A stretch of 64,000 nucleotides of DNA from Oxalobacteraceae bacterium OTU3CAMAD1. GTDB lineage: Bacteria; Pseudomonadota; Gammaproteobacteria; Burkholderiales; Burkholderiaceae_D. Positions within the stretch are counted from its first letter, which is position 1. Every line of letters begins with the position of its first letter. The translations under genes and the position numbers were made by a program. Positions 52,685 through 63,434 of the stretch are shown one piece after another. The stretch covers positions 682,001-746,000 of the forward strand of contig CP099650.1 in the NCBI GenBank assembly GCA_024123915.1, written 5' to 3'. The notes under the pieces were generated by a model. The model was given only the letters and a program-made list of their open reading frames with translations, was not told the DNA's origin and did not search any database.

Positions 52685-53620
52685 TTATTTCACCTTGGCG
52701 CGCGGATGGGCCTTGTCGTACACCTCGGCCAGATGCTGGAAATCGAGGGCGGTATAGACCTGCGTCGAGCTGATGCTCGAATGCCCCAGCATTTCCTGCA
52801 CCGCCCGCAGGTCGCCCGACGATTGCAGCACGTGCGAGGCGAAGGAATGGCGCAGCATGTGCGGGTGCACGTGCACCGGCGCGCCGCCTGCCACGCCATG
52901 GGCCTGCAAGCGCTGCTGGATGACGCGCGGCGAGACCCGGGTGCCACGGGTGCTGACGAACAGCGCGTCGCCGCCGTCGACCGGCGCCGGGCGCACGGCG
53001 ATCCATGCCGCCAGCGCATCGAGCGCGGCGGCGCCCACCGGCACCACGCGGCGCTTGTTGCCCTTGCCGGTGACGATCACTTCGCGGTTGTCGAGGTCGA
53101 CCCAGCCCAGCGCGTCCTTGCCGGCGGTCAGGTCGAGGCCGGCCAGTTCGGACACCCGCAGGCCGCTGGAATACAACAGTTCGAACATGGCGCGGTTGCA
53201 CAGGTCCGCCGGTTCGGTGCCGGTACCGGCGCGTGGCGTGGACGGCGCGACCAGCCGCACGGCGTCGTCGACCGACAGCGCGCGCGGCAATGTCTTGGCG
53301 CGTTTGGGCGCGCGCACGCCCTGCACCGGATTGGACGACAGCGCGATGCGGTCGCCCAGCCAGCCGAAAAATCCGCGCCAACTGGAGAGTTTGCGCGCGA
53401 TAGAGCGCGGATCGAGGTCTTTTGCGTGCAGTTTGGCGGTCAGCCGCCGGATCAGGAAATGGTCGATCGCCTGCCAGTCGTGGCCGTCCGACAGCGCGGC
53501 CAGCTCTTGCAGGTCGCGCGCATAGGCGGAGGTGGTGTGCGCCGACAGCTTGCGCTCGGTGCGCAGATAGCCGAGATAGGCGTCGATCCAGGCCAGCTTG
53601 CTGTCCGGTTCGGCGCCCAT
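52685..53620 (-). CDS. xerC: Tyrosine recombinase XerC
   Basis: A 311-residue recombinase. The N-terminal core-binding domain (AYLGYLRTERKLSAHTTSAY) is followed by the catalytic domain with Arg in LLYSSGLRVSELAGL, His-x-x-Arg in HMLRHSFASH, the second His in LGHSSISSTQ and Tyr in VYTALDF. With XerD it resolves chromosome dimers at dif. It follows the DUF484 gene by 11 bp on the same strand, as in E. coli (dapF-yigA-xerC). Confidence 0.95.
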   Translation of the reverse strand: MGAEPDSKLAWIDAYLGYLRTERKLSAHTTSAYARDLQELAALSDGHDWQAIDHFLIRRLTAKLHAKDLDPRSIARKLSSWRGFFGWLGDRIALSSNPVQGVRAPKRAKTLPRALSVDDAVRLVAPSTPRAGTGTEPADLCNRAMFELLYSSGLRVSELAGLDLTAGKDALGWVDLDNREVIVTGKGNKRRVVPVGAAALDALAAWIAVRPAPVDGGDALFVSTRGTRVSPRVIQQRLQAHGVAGGAPVHVHPHMLRHSFASHVLQSSGDLRAVQEMLGHSSISSTQVYTALDFQHLAEVYDKAHPRAKVK

Positions 53621-53631
53621 GGTGTCGCCCC

Positions 53632-54300
53632 TTAGGCCAGCAGCCAGGCCAGCGCGGTGCTGGAGGTTTCGCCGATGTGGACCAGGAAGTCGGTCGCCAT
53701 CAGCGAGGTGAAGCGGGCCGGATCGGCCGAGCCCAGGATCAGCAGGCCGAAGGCGTTCTTGTTGCCCGGCTTGCGCAGCGGGATGATCACGGTCGAGGTG
53801 ATGCCGGAGGCGTCGTCGAGCCAGCGCACCGCTTCGAAGTCCTTGTTGGTGCCGCAATACGGCGCCATCAGGCTGTTGGCGAAGATGCGCGCGTCTTCAG
53901 ACACGCCTTTGACGAACCATTCGCCGTCGTACTCGGCCTCGGTGTCCCAGATGCGCAAGGTCACCTGCGGCACGTCGAAGGCCGACTTCAGGCCGCTGAC
54001 CACCGAGTGTGGCATGGAACCCACATCCTCGGCTTCCAGCAGCACCTTGGTCCAGCGGTGGAACTTGTTGGCGATGGCTTCGTTTTCGGAAGCCAGCCGC
54101 ATCAGGTTGCTCATGCGCAGTTCCAGCGCCTTGTACTTGTCGCGCATCACTTCCATCTGCCGCTCCTGCAGCGAGACGGCGCGGCCGGTGATGGGGCTGG
54201 CCAGTTTGATTTCACCGAGCAAGTCAGCGTGTTCTTCGAAGAAGTGCGGGTGGTCTGTCAGATACTGCGCAACAAGTGTGGAATCCAGTGGGACGGTCAT
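53632..54300 (-). CDS. DUF484 family protein
   Basis: A 222-residue protein with an N-terminal helical segment (VAQYLTDHPHFFEEHADLLGEI) and a GAF-like domain (about 85-220). The family (E. coli YigA) has no fixed biochemical role. In this lineage as in enterics it sits directly upstream of xerC. I start it at MTVPLDSTLV, 15 codons into the open frame. Confidence 0.88.
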   Translation of the reverse strand: MTVPLDSTLVAQYLTDHPHFFEEHADLLGEIKLASPITGRAVSLQERQMEVMRDKYKALELRMSNLMRLASENEAIANKFHRWTKVLLEAEDVGSMPHSVVSGLKSAFDVPQVTLRIWDTEAEYDGEWFVKGVSEDARIFANSLMAPYCGTNKDFEAVRWLDDASGITSTVIIPLRKPGNKNAFGLLILGSADPARFTSLMATDFLVHIGETSSTALAWLLA

Positions 54301-54362
54301 GGGTACTCTATATGTGGTTAGGCCAGGCGCAGCGTAATTGTTCACGCGCCGGCGGCGGCTCG

Positions 54363-54400
54363 TGGCGGATTGCGCCGTTCCGGCTAATCCGCCCTACGAC
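54363..54400. repeat. REP-like inverted element, copy 2
   Basis: The element runs from GGCGGATTGCGCC to GGCTAATCCGCCCTACGAC; its ends pair. It contains the reverse complement of GTAGGGCGGATTA, found at 36091. It lies between the DUF484 gene and the porin terminator. Confidence 0.6.
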
Positions 54401-54456
54401 ACATTTTAACCGACGCAAGGGTTTGTACTAAACGAAAACTGTGCGATGCGGCACGC

Positions 54457-54488
54457 GAAAAAAAACGGACAAGGTCGCCCTTGTCCGT
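54457..54488 (-). terminator. Intrinsic terminator of the porin gene
   Basis: A 10-bp stem (ACGGACAAGG / CCTTGTCCGT) with TCGC loop is followed on the minus strand by a long T run. Confidence 0.9.
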
Positions 54489-54529
54489 ATCCCCAACGTC
54501 ACACCAGCGGTTCTTGCCGACCGCGAGGT

Positions 54530-55591
54530 TTAGAAGTTGTGATGTATGCCGAGACTGTAGAAATTAAACGTCGCGGCAGGGGTGATTTTTTTGCGGGCCG
54601 CATCGACGTACAGATAGGTGCGGGCCGACAGGTTGTAGTCGTAACCGATCGAGACCTGTTTGGTCTTGGCGATGTTCGGATTGTTGGCCTGGTTGTCAGG
54701 TTTTTTCTGGCCGTAACCGGCGCGGATCAGGCCAGGGCCGATCGTGTAGTTGGCGCCGATCAGCCATGCCTTGGTTTCAGGATTGATCAGTACGCTTTCT
54801 TCCTGGTCCTGCTTCTGGTACGAGCCCATCAGCTTCAAGGCCGGGATCGGTTTGAACGAGGCGCCGACCGACCACAGCTTGGTGTCGACGGCGTTGCGCT
54901 CATAGGCGCCATAGGCGGCGAACGGGCCGCTGGTAGCGGTGGCGCTGAGCGAGTAAGGCACCACGGCGGCCTTGCTATTGGCCGGGAACTGCGGCGCCAG
55001 CGTGGTGCCGCGGCCAATGATGACCGGGTTGTTGTTGGCTTCCTTGGAGGCCACGGTGGCGTTCAGCTGGAAGATGCCGCCGATCACTGGCGTGTTGTAG
55101 AACACGGCGTTGGAGAAGCGATTGGCCGAGTTACCGGCAGCGCTCAGCGGATCGCTGGTGTAGCCGGCCACTTGCAGGTCGGTCTGGTAGCCGGCGGAGG
55201 CCGGCATGCCGCTCCATGGCTCGAAGGCGGTGCTGGTTTCCTGGAACGCGGTCAGGCCGCGGCCGATGCGCACGGTGCCGAAGCCGCCTTGCAGGCCGAC
55301 CCGGCTCTGGCCCTGGAACAGTGGGCGGGTGGTGTTTTCGATGACGCCGGTGTCCGGCTCATAGCGGATCTCCAGCTGGAACAGGGCCTTGAGGCCGTTG
55401 CCCAGGTCCTCGACGCCGCGGAAACCCAGCTTGTTGTTGTCGCGCTTGCCGACCAGAGTACTGGTGTTGCCGGAGTTGGTGCGCTTGGAAAGGCCTGCAT
55501 CCAGAGTGCCATAAATGGCGACGGACGATTGCGCGGATGCAGCGCCGAACGCGCCCATGAGTGCCACGGCCACTAAAGATTTTTTGATCAT
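54530..55591 (-). CDS. Gram-negative porin (Omp_4 type)
   Basis: A 353-residue trimeric-porin-family protein. Signal peptide MIKKSLVAVALMGAFGAASAQ, then SSVAIYGTLDAGLSKRTNSG and LGFRGVEDLGNGLKALFQLE, which open betaproteobacterial porins. The C-terminal strand ends FYSLGIHHNF with the assembly Phe. It allows diffusion of small hydrophilic solutes. AAAGGAATAACTC precedes the ATG, and it is monocistronic with its own terminator. Confidence 0.95.
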   Translation of the reverse strand: MIKKSLVAVALMGAFGAASAQSSVAIYGTLDAGLSKRTNSGNTSTLVGKRDNNKLGFRGVEDLGNGLKALFQLEIRYEPDTGVIENTTRPLFQGQSRVGLQGGFGTVRIGRGLTAFQETSTAFEPWSGMPASAGYQTDLQVAGYTSDPLSAAGNSANRFSNAVFYNTPVIGGIFQLNATVASKEANNNPVIIGRGTTLAPQFPANSKAAVVPYSLSATATSGPFAAYGAYERNAVDTKLWSVGASFKPIPALKLMGSYQKQDQEESVLINPETKAWLIGANYTIGPGLIRAGYGQKKPDNQANNPNIAKTKQVSIGYDYNLSARTYLYVDAARKKITPAATFNFYSLGIHHNF

Positions 55592-56050
55592 TTGAGTTAT
55601 TCCTTTTTAGAGAAAATCGTACAAAGTTCCAATGCTGTCGGGCCGCTGCATCTCTCCCCGGTTGGATCGAACCTTAAAGGCTCACCGGAACAAACGCGTT
55701 GGAATGGTCGACTATGGCGGCTTGTTTGTGTCAAAAGCAGGTGAATCGCGGCTTCTTGTTGTATTTTCGAAACGCTTGATCGGCAGTCCACAAGCCGCGC
55801 TCTTGGCCTTGGTCGTCACAGGGTCTAACCTGCTATTGGTGCATTATTTCTTTTCATGAAAGCATCAAAACAGTTCCAGCGTACAGGGGCGGCAGGGGGT
55901 TCGAGCTTGTGGCAGATCAAGCGGCCGCGCATTATGTCTAGGGTGTGGCGTCGATGGCACGCTACACTTGGAGTCTCATGGTGATCCGGCCCGTCTGGCA
56001 ACGACGCCGATGCACCGCCCGCTTCGATAAATCACATTCATAGTGAGACG
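55592..56050. other. Intergenic region between porin and Sel1-repeat gene (459 bp)
   Basis: This holds the porin promoter and 5' leader (minus strand) and the promoter of the plus-strand gene at 56051. Two overlapping frames of 60-75 codons cross it, without ribosome binding sites or recognisable products. I see no convincing RNA structure or repeat; AT-richer stretches near 55730-55860 may hold promoter elements. Confidence 0.5.
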
Positions 56051-57646
56051 ATGGCAAATCGAGAAGAGTTAGGGATCATACGGGGCGCCCGCGCGGGAGA
56101 CGCGGTCTGCCAGTTAGCGTTGGGGAAGCTGTATCTGTTTGGCGGCGCCAGCCTTCCGTTGAGCTTGCCGACGGCGCTGCACTGGCTCAACCGCGCCGCG
56201 CTGCAGGACCAGGATGAAGCCTGGATGCTGATCGGCAGCCACGTCCCCTACGAACACGCCCAACACTGCCTTCCAGCCGTGCTGCCTTGGTACGACCGCG
56301 CGTACGACGCCGGCGTCGAGCAGGCCGGTGTGGTGCTCGCGCAACTGGTGCTGAACCAGCTCGCGCAGAACGACGCCTCCCTTGTCCCGCAACAGGCCCA
56401 GCTGCGCGACAAGGCGCTGCAAGCGCTCGACACGGCCGCCCGTTCCGGCTCGGTGGAGGCGCAATGGCTGCTGGCCCAGCAGGGCGGCGCGCCGGCGGCC
56501 AACGCGGCGCAGGTGCCGGCGTCGCCGTCCGCGCGCGCCGTACGCGGTCCGCGCCCGCCATCACATCGGGCCAGCGTGCGCCAGCCATGGCACGCGCACA
56601 CGCTCGACCACGGCATGGCGCCGGCCCACTACGCGATGCTCGACGAAGCCTGGCACGGCGACCGTGACGTGTTTTTACAACGCGCGATGCCGCCGCTGCG
56701 CAAGCTGCTGGCCGACGCTCCGGGCGACGCCGAGGCGGCGCGGACGGCGGACTGGCCGCTCGGCCCGCAACAGCTGACTTTGCTTTCGCGCTGCGCCAGC
56801 CTGCTCGGCAGCGCGCCCGAGTACGAAGCCGAACTGCGGCAATGCCGCGAACTGGCCGCGCATGGCGGCGAGCGCTGCGCGCAGCTGGCGCTGGGCCTGT
56901 GGTTCGCGCGCATGGACAGCGACGGCAAGCGGCAGACCAAGGGCATCGCCGCCGTCAACTTCAAGCGGGCGATACGCTGGCTGACCCTGGCGGGCGAGCA
57001 GGGCCTGGCCGACGCCTGGTTCGCGTTGTCGCGCATTTATCTGAAACCGGAGTTCTCGCAGCGCTGCGTGGCCGAGGCATTATCCTATCTGGAGCGGGCG
57101 GCGGAAATGGGCCACTGCGGCGCCCAGCTCGAATGCGGCATGTACGCCTGGCGCAACCGCCGCAACGACGAGAGCAGCGACGTGCGCGCGGTGTATTGGC
57201 TGCAGAAGGCGGCGGCGCAGGGCTGCGACGAGGCGGACGCGGCACTGGAGCGGATCGCGCAGTCGCCCAAGGAGTCGGGCTGGACGGAAAGCATTGCCGG
57301 CTGCGTCACGCGCGAGCTGACGGTCAGCCAGCCGTTGCTGGCGGCGCGGCTGGAACTGGCGGAGTTGTTTGGATTGAGCCGGGCCGAAGCGCTGCTGCTC
57401 GATGTCAAGGCGGCCGACCAAGGGCATTGCCTGGTGGTCGATATCCGCGCAAGTTACGGGCGCAGCAAGCGGCGCTTGATTTTGCTGCGCACCGCCCGCG
57501 AGCGCCAGGCGCTGGACCGCATCAGCCGCCTGTTCGACGCGGTCGATGGCGGCCCGGATGGCCCGGAGGGCAATTACCGCCAGCGCCTGTACCGGCTCAA
57601 GACGTGGCTGCCGGCGGCGGACGGGGATGATCTGCTGGCTGCTTGA
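56051..57646 (+). CDS. Sel1-repeat (TPR-like) protein
   Basis: A 531-residue protein of helical repeats. Several Sel1/TPR-like units can be seen, such as AVCQLALGKLYLFGGASLPL near 20, AIRWLTLAGEQGLADAWFALSRIYLKPE around 310 and GAQLECGMYAWRNRRNDE around 355. A C-terminal domain (about 420-531) resembles no family I know: LAELFGLSRAEALLLDVKAADQGH. No signal peptide. Sel1 proteins usually form scaffolds. It is followed by a 28-bp palindrome. Confidence 0.8.
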   Translation: MANREELGIIRGARAGDAVCQLALGKLYLFGGASLPLSLPTALHWLNRAALQDQDEAWMLIGSHVPYEHAQHCLPAVLPWYDRAYDAGVEQAGVVLAQLVLNQLAQNDASLVPQQAQLRDKALQALDTAARSGSVEAQWLLAQQGGAPAANAAQVPASPSARAVRGPRPPSHRASVRQPWHAHTLDHGMAPAHYAMLDEAWHGDRDVFLQRAMPPLRKLLADAPGDAEAARTADWPLGPQQLTLLSRCASLLGSAPEYEAELRQCRELAAHGGERCAQLALGLWFARMDSDGKRQTKGIAAVNFKRAIRWLTLAGEQGLADAWFALSRIYLKPEFSQRCVAEALSYLERAAEMGHCGAQLECGMYAWRNRRNDESSDVRAVYWLQKAAAQGCDEADAALERIAQSPKESGWTESIAGCVTRELTVSQPLLAARLELAELFGLSRAEALLLDVKAADQGHCLVVDIRASYGRSKRRLILLRTARERQALDRISRLFDAVDGGPDGPEGNYRQRLYRLKTWLPAADGDDLLAA

Positions 57647-57664
57647 AGACCCGCACGGCCATCC

Positions 57665-57692
57665 GGGGTCGTACCCCTCGGGGTACGACCCC
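57665..57692. repeat. 28-bp palindrome, copy 2
   Basis: The arms GGGGTCGTACCCC and GGGGTACGACCCC flank TC, matching the element at 20135-20162 except in the two-base loop. Like that copy it lies between convergent genes (56051-57646 and dapF). Confidence 0.8.
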
Positions 57693-57740
57693 TAGTCGGT
57701 GGCGCATGCGTCGAGGCAAAAGGCCGCAGGGTCACCCGAA

Positions 57741-58604
57741 TCAAATTTCCATCTCGCCTTCGAACACCGTCACGGCCGGGCCGGTCAGCAGCACCGGCTG
57801 GCCTTCGCCCGCCCAGCTGATCGACAGCTGGCCGCCGCGCGCGTCGACCCGCACCGGGCTGTCGAGCAGGCCGCGCGAAATGCCGGCCACCGCCGCCGCG
57901 CAGGCGCCGGTGCCGCAGGCCAGGGTCTCGCCGACGCCGCGCTCGAACACGCGCAGCTTGATGTGTCCGCGATCGACGATCTGCATGAAGCCGGCGTTGA
58001 CCCGGTTCGGGAAACGCGGATGGTGCTCGATCAGCGGGCCGTTCAGTTCCACCGGCGCCGTGTCGACGTCGTCGACCACCTGCACCGCGTGCGGATTGCC
58101 CATCGACACGGCCGAGATCAGCACGCTTTCCTTGGCGCCCGCCAACTCCAGCACCAGCGGCCACAAGGTGGCGCCGCCCTGGCGTTCACCTTGCAAGCCT
58201 TCGGCGTCGAACGGCACGCGCGCGGGATCGAGCACCGGCGGCCCCATGTCCACGGTGATGCTGCCGTCCGCCTCCAGCCGGGGCGCGATCACGCCGGCCT
58301 TGGTTTCGACCTTGATGCTCTGCTTGTCGGTCAGCCTTTTTTCCGAGACGAACTTGACGAAGGCGCGCGAGCCGTTGCCGCACTGTTCCACTTCGCCACC
58401 GTCGGCGTTGAAGATGCGGTAGCGGAAATCGACATCGGGCTGGACGGATTTTTCCACCAGCAGGATCTGGTCGGCGCCGACGCCGAAGCGGCGGTCGCCC
58501 AGCAGCTTCCATTGCGCCGCCGTCAGGTCGATCTTCTGGTTGATGCCGTCGATGACCACGAAGTCATTGCCGGCGCCGTGCATTTTGGTGAATTTGAGTT
58601 TCAT
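57741..58604 (-). CDS. dapF: Diaminopimelate epimerase
   Basis: A 287-residue DapF. It starts [20 protein letters not shown]. Catalytic Cys residues lie in [14 protein letters not shown] and [13 protein letters not shown]. It turns LL- into meso-diaminopimelate for lysine and peptidoglycan. It lies 10 bp downstream of the acyltransferase gene, on the same strand. Confidence 0.96.
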   Translation of the reverse strand: MKLKFTKMHGAGNDFVVIDGINQKIDLTAAQWKLLGDRRFGVGADQILLVEKSVQPDVDFRYRIFNADGGEVEQCGNGSRAFVKFVSEKRLTDKQSIKVETKAGVIAPRLEADGSITVDMGPPVLDPARVPFDAEGLQGERQGGATLWPLVLELAGAKESVLISAVSMGNPHAVQVVDDVDTAPVELNGPLIEHHPRFPNRVNAGFMQIVDRGHIKLRVFERGVGETLACGTGACAAAVAGISRGLLDSPVRVDARGGQLSISWAGEGQPVLLTGPAVTVFEGEMEI

Positions 58605-58614
58605 CGTCAGTCTT

Positions 58615-59493
58615 CTACTTGGAAGTTTGGTATAGCGAGGGCTCGCCGTTGGGCCGCGTCTTGAAGCGCTTATGCGTCCAGAAATACTCCGACGGCGCTT
58701 CGCGCACCCTTTCCTCGATGAACTCGTTCATGCGGCGGGTGGCGGCGACCATGTCGGGTCCCGGGTAATTGTCCCACACCGGATAGAACTTCACACGATA
58801 ACCTTGATAGTTTGGCAGGAAGGTGGCGATCACCGGCATCACCTGGGCGCCGGTGGTGGCGGCGATGCGCGCCGTGGCCGTCAGGGTGGCCGCCTGGATG
58901 CCGAAGAACGGCACGAACTCGGCATCCTTTTCGCCGAAGTCCATGTCCGGCAGCATGAAGTAGGGCAGCTTGTCGCGCAGCGCCCTCAGGATGGGCTTGA
59001 TGCCGTCCTGGCGGGTGAACAGCTTGACCGGCTTGAAGCGGGCGCGGCCGGCGCGCAGCACCTTGTCGAAGGCGGTGTTCTTTTGCTGCACATACATCGA
59101 CGAGGCGCTGGCCACCATCGCGATCGAGGCGCCGGCCACGTCCAGGCAGACGAAGTGCGGGCACAGCAGGATGGTCGGCTGGGCCGTCATCTCCGCCACC
59201 GGCACCGGGCCAGGCTCGACCCGGATCAGTCGCCGCAGGCGCGCCTCGGAGGCCCACCACAGGATGCCGCGCTCCCACACGCTGCGCGAGTACGCCTGGA
59301 AATGGCCGCGCGCGATGTCAACCCGCTCGGCCTCGGTCAACTCCGGCATGCACAGGCGCAGATTGGTCAGCGCGATATGGCGGCGCGAGCGCAGGGTCAT
59401 GAACAACAGGCTGCCGGTCAGCTTGCCGATACGGCCCAGCAGCGGCAGCGGCAGCCAGTGCAACAGCCACATCAATCCCAGCAGCAGCTTCAT
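58615..59493 (-). CDS. Lipid A biosynthesis acyltransferase, first copy (LpxL/HtrB family)
   Basis: A 292-residue inner-membrane acyltransferase. N-terminal membrane helix ([20 protein letters not shown]), the catalytic H-x4-D motif is [11 protein letters not shown], and the family [16 protein letters not shown] is a strong marker. The end has [15 protein letters not shown]. It adds a secondary acyl chain to lipid A. The preceding acyltransferase gene overlaps its start codon by ATGA. Confidence 0.92.
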   Translation of the reverse strand: MKLLLGLMWLLHWLPLPLLGRIGKLTGSLLFMTLRSRRHIALTNLRLCMPELTEAERVDIARGHFQAYSRSVWERGILWWASEARLRRLIRVEPGPVPVAEMTAQPTILLCPHFVCLDVAGASIAMVASASSMYVQQKNTAFDKVLRAGRARFKPVKLFTRQDGIKPILRALRDKLPYFMLPDMDFGEKDAEFVPFFGIQAATLTATARIAATTGAQVMPVIATFLPNYQGYRVKFYPVWDNYPGPDMVAATRRMNEFIEERVREAPSEYFWTHKRFKTRPNGEPSLYQTSK

Positions 59494-60344
59494 GCCTGGC
59501 CTCCCGCCGCGACCGGCGCGGCGATGCCGGCCGGCACCTTGTAGCGGTTGTAGCTCCAGTAATACTGTTCCGGATTGCGGGCGATCAGGCGCTCCATGGC
59601 GGCGTTGATGGCGCGCGCCTGCTCGGCCGTGCCGCCGTCGAGCGAGCCGTCGAACGGCACGAAGCGCACGACGAAACCTTTGCCGCCGGGCAGGCGCTCG
59701 GCGTAGGTCACGATGATGGTGGCGTCGCCCATCTGCGCCAGTTTGGCCGGCAGCGTCATGGTGTAGGCGCTGCGGCCGAAGAAATCGGCCCACACGCCTT
59801 CGCCCTCCTGCGGCACCTGGTCGGGCAGCACGCCGATCGGCTTGCCTTTCTTAAGGAACTTGGCCAGCATGCGCACGCCCGACATATTGGCCGGCGCCAG
59901 CAGCAGGTTCTTGCGCGCGCGCGCGCCCTCGACCAGCGGCTTGAGCGCGGCCTGTTTGGGCGGGCGGTACATCACCATCAGTTCGGTGCGCAGCGCAATT
60001 TCCTGCGCGACGATTTCAAAACAGCCCAAGTGTGGCGTCAGGAACACGATCCCGCGTCCCGCGTCCAACTCCGTTTGCACCAGGTCCCAGTTCTCCGCGT
60101 GGGCCAGGCGCGACACCCGCCCGGGCGACGCGCACCAGACAAATGGCAGTTCGACGATACTTTTTCCGGCCTCGGCGATGGCGGCCGACAGGTGCCCCGA
60201 ATAGCCCGCAAGGGCCATGTTCTCGCGCATACGCCGACGATGCGAGGGAGAACACAGATAAACGAGCCAGCCCAGCGCGGCGCCCACCGCGTGCAGCAGC
60301 GGCAGCGGGAAAATGGATAAAAAGCGGAAAAGATAAACAAGCAT
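59490..60344 (-). CDS. Lipid A biosynthesis acyltransferase, second copy (LpxL/HtrB family)
   Basis: A 284-residue paralogue of the downstream gene. Its H-x4-E motif is TPHLGCFEIVAQE, and VLPDQVPQEGEGVWADFFG corresponds to the DMDFG region. It ends EQYYWSYNRYKVPAG. Both acyltransferases probably act on lipid A at different positions or with different acyl chains. The gene is the first of a run with the second acyltransferase and dapF, divergent from metK. Confidence 0.92.
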   Translation of the reverse strand: MLVYLFRFLSIFPLPLLHAVGAALGWLVYLCSPSHRRRMRENMALAGYSGHLSAAIAEAGKSIVELPFVWCASPGRVSRLAHAENWDLVQTELDAGRGIVFLTPHLGCFEIVAQEIALRTELMVMYRPPKQAALKPLVEGARARKNLLLAPANMSGVRMLAKFLKKGKPIGVLPDQVPQEGEGVWADFFGRSAYTMTLPAKLAQMGDATIIVTYAERLPGGKGFVVRFVPFDGSLDGGTAEQARAINAAMERLIARNPEQYYWSYNRYKVPAGIAAPVAAGGQA

Positions 60345-60454
60345 GAAGTTAAATCGTTAATATCAAGGAGTGTTCGGCTGCTGTTGCTATAGCCAAAATT
60401 TTTTTAAGAAGCGTAAAATACCACGTATGCAGTAACCGCTGAGTTAACAGACAA

Positions 60455-60494
60455 CTTGCGAAGCGGAATATAAATATCGCTAAAGCGTCGCAAG
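60455..60494 (+). promoter_or_regulatory. Structured leader or operator upstream of metK
   Basis: Outer arms CTTGCGA (60455) and TCGCAAG (60488) and inner arms AGCG (60462) and CGCT (60478) form a stem with an AT-rich loop, 50 bases before the metK ATG. It is not a known SAM riboswitch that I can recognise. Confidence 0.4.
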
Positions 60495-60543
60495 CCGTAT
60501 TGGGTGAGCGACAACCATTCTCAACCAGTATCAGGAGCTTGCG

Positions 60544-61710
60544 ATGTCAAACGATTATCTTTTCACTTCCGAATCCGTCTCGGAAGGCCATCCGGACAAG
60601 GTCGCCGACCAAATCTCGGACGCCATTCTGGACGCCATCCTCGAGCAGGACCCGAAAGCCCGCGTCGCCGCCGAAACGCTGTGCAACACTGGCCTGGTCG
60701 TGCTGGCCGGCGAAATCACCACGCACGCCAACGTTGATTATATTCAAGTGGCGCGCGAAACCATCAAGCGCATCGGCTACGACAACACCGACTACGGCAT
60801 CGACTACCGCGGTTGCGCGGTGCTGGTGGCCTACGACAAGCAGTCGCCGGACATCGCCCAGGGCGTCGACGAAGGCGCCGGTATCGACCTTGACCAGGGC
60901 GCCGGCGACCAGGGCCTGATGTTCGGCTACGCCTGCGACGAGACGGCCGAGCTGATGCCCGCCGCCATCCACTACGCGCACCGCCTGGTCGAGCGCCAGT
61001 CGCAGCTGCGCAAGGACGGCCGCCTGCCATGGCTGCGCCCGGATGCTAAATCGCAAGTTACGCTGCGCTACGTCAACGGCCGTCCGGTCTCGGTCGACAC
61101 CGTCGTGCTGTCGACCCAGCACGCGCCGGAAATGCAGCACAAGCAGATCGAAGAGGCGGTGATCGAGGAGATCATCAAGCAAGTGCTGCCGCGCGAATGG
61201 CTCACCGACACCAAATACCTGGTCAACCCGACCGGCCGCTTCGTCATCGGCGGCCCGCAGGGCGACTGCGGCCTGACCGGCCGCAAGATCATCGTCGACA
61301 CCTACGGCGGCGCCAGCCCGCACGGCGGCGGCGCCTTCTCCGGTAAAGATCCAACGAAAGTGGACCGTTCGGCCGCCTACGCCGCGCGTTACGTCGCCAA
61401 AAACGTCGTCGCCGCCGGCCTGGCGCGCCAATGCCAGGTGCAGGTCAGCTACGCCATCGGCGTGGCCCGTCCGATCAACATCACGGTGTACACGGAAGGC
61501 ACGGGCGTCATCGCCGACGACAAGATCGCCGCACTGGTGATGGAGCACTTCGACCTGCGTCCGAAAGGCATCGTGCAGATGCTCGACCTGCTGCGTCCGA
61601 TCTACGCCAAGACCGCCGCCTACGGCCACTTCGGCCGCGAAGAGCCGGAATTCACGTGGGAGCGCACCGACAAGGCCGCGATCCTGCGCGCCGCCGCCGG
61701 CCTGAAATAA
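60544..61710 (+). CDS. metK: S-adenosylmethionine synthetase
   Basis: A 388-residue MetK. N-terminal [21 protein letters not shown], the nucleotide loop [15 protein letters not shown], and [20 protein letters not shown] are its signatures. It makes SAM from methionine and ATP. It is followed by an SAH riboswitch and ahcY, so the set forms an activated-methyl cycle together with metF. Near its end (61718-61751) an 8-bp GC-rich hairpin with an 18-base loop could attenuate transcription. Confidence 0.97.
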   Translation: MSNDYLFTSESVSEGHPDKVADQISDAILDAILEQDPKARVAAETLCNTGLVVLAGEITTHANVDYIQVARETIKRIGYDNTDYGIDYRGCAVLVAYDKQSPDIAQGVDEGAGIDLDQGAGDQGLMFGYACDETAELMPAAIHYAHRLVERQSQLRKDGRLPWLRPDAKSQVTLRYVNGRPVSVDTVVLSTQHAPEMQHKQIEEAVIEEIIKQVLPREWLTDTKYLVNPTGRFVIGGPQGDCGLTGRKIIVDTYGGASPHGGGAFSGKDPTKVDRSAAYAARYVAKNVVAAGLARQCQVQVSYAIGVARPINITVYTEGTGVIADDKIAALVMEHFDLRPKGIVQMLDLLRPIYAKTAAYGHFGREEPEFTWERTDKAAILRAAAGLK

Positions 61711-61825
61711 AGCCACGCCGGGGAGAGCCGTTGTTGGTGGTTACTCCCCGGATTGAAGTGTTGCTTGAACCTCGCTTGACCCAGCTAATTTGGCGCGGCG
61801 CCTGTGCTGCGCGCCAAGGTGGTGC

Positions 61826-61837
61826 TAGAATGCACCT
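61826..61837 (+). promoter_or_regulatory. Promoter -10 element of the ahcY transcript
   Basis: TAGAAT at 61826-61831 lies about 7 bases before the start of the SAH riboswitch, the right spacing for its transcription start. The -35 region is poor. Confidence 0.4.
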
Positions 61838-61898
61838 TCCGAGGAGCGCTGCGACGAATTCATTTTTGCCAGGCTCGGAATCTGCAACCGCGCTCACG
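61838..61898 (+). promoter_or_regulatory. S-adenosylhomocysteine (SAH) riboswitch
   Basis: The conserved SAH aptamer is visible: CCGAGGAGCGCTGCGAC at 61839, GCCAGGCTCGGAA at 61868 pairing CCGAG with CTCGG, and a downstream CGCGCTCACG at 61889 that pairs back to GAGCGC. It precedes ahcY by about 30 bases. In betaproteobacteria this RNA turns ahcY on when SAH accumulates. Confidence 0.92.
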
Positions 61899-61928
61899 TT
61901 ACTTTTTTCTAACTGAAAGGAGGGCGTG

Positions 61929-63356
<1,428 letters not shown>

Positions 63357-63374
63357 TCTGACGGCGTGAGGCGG

Positions 63375-63403
63375 GGCCGGCATCTGTTGCCGGCCTTGTT
63401 TTT
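63375..63403 (+). terminator. Intrinsic terminator after ahcY
   Basis: The stem GGCCGGCA / TGCCGGCC with loop TCTGT is followed by TTGTTTTT. Confidence 0.85.
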
Positions 63404-63434
63404 ATCTAGATATTTTTTGCAGCGAGACTTAGTT

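Noticed and set aside
55632..55859. A 75-codon frame upstream of the porin
   Set aside because: No ribosome binding site; lies in the probable leader and promoter region.
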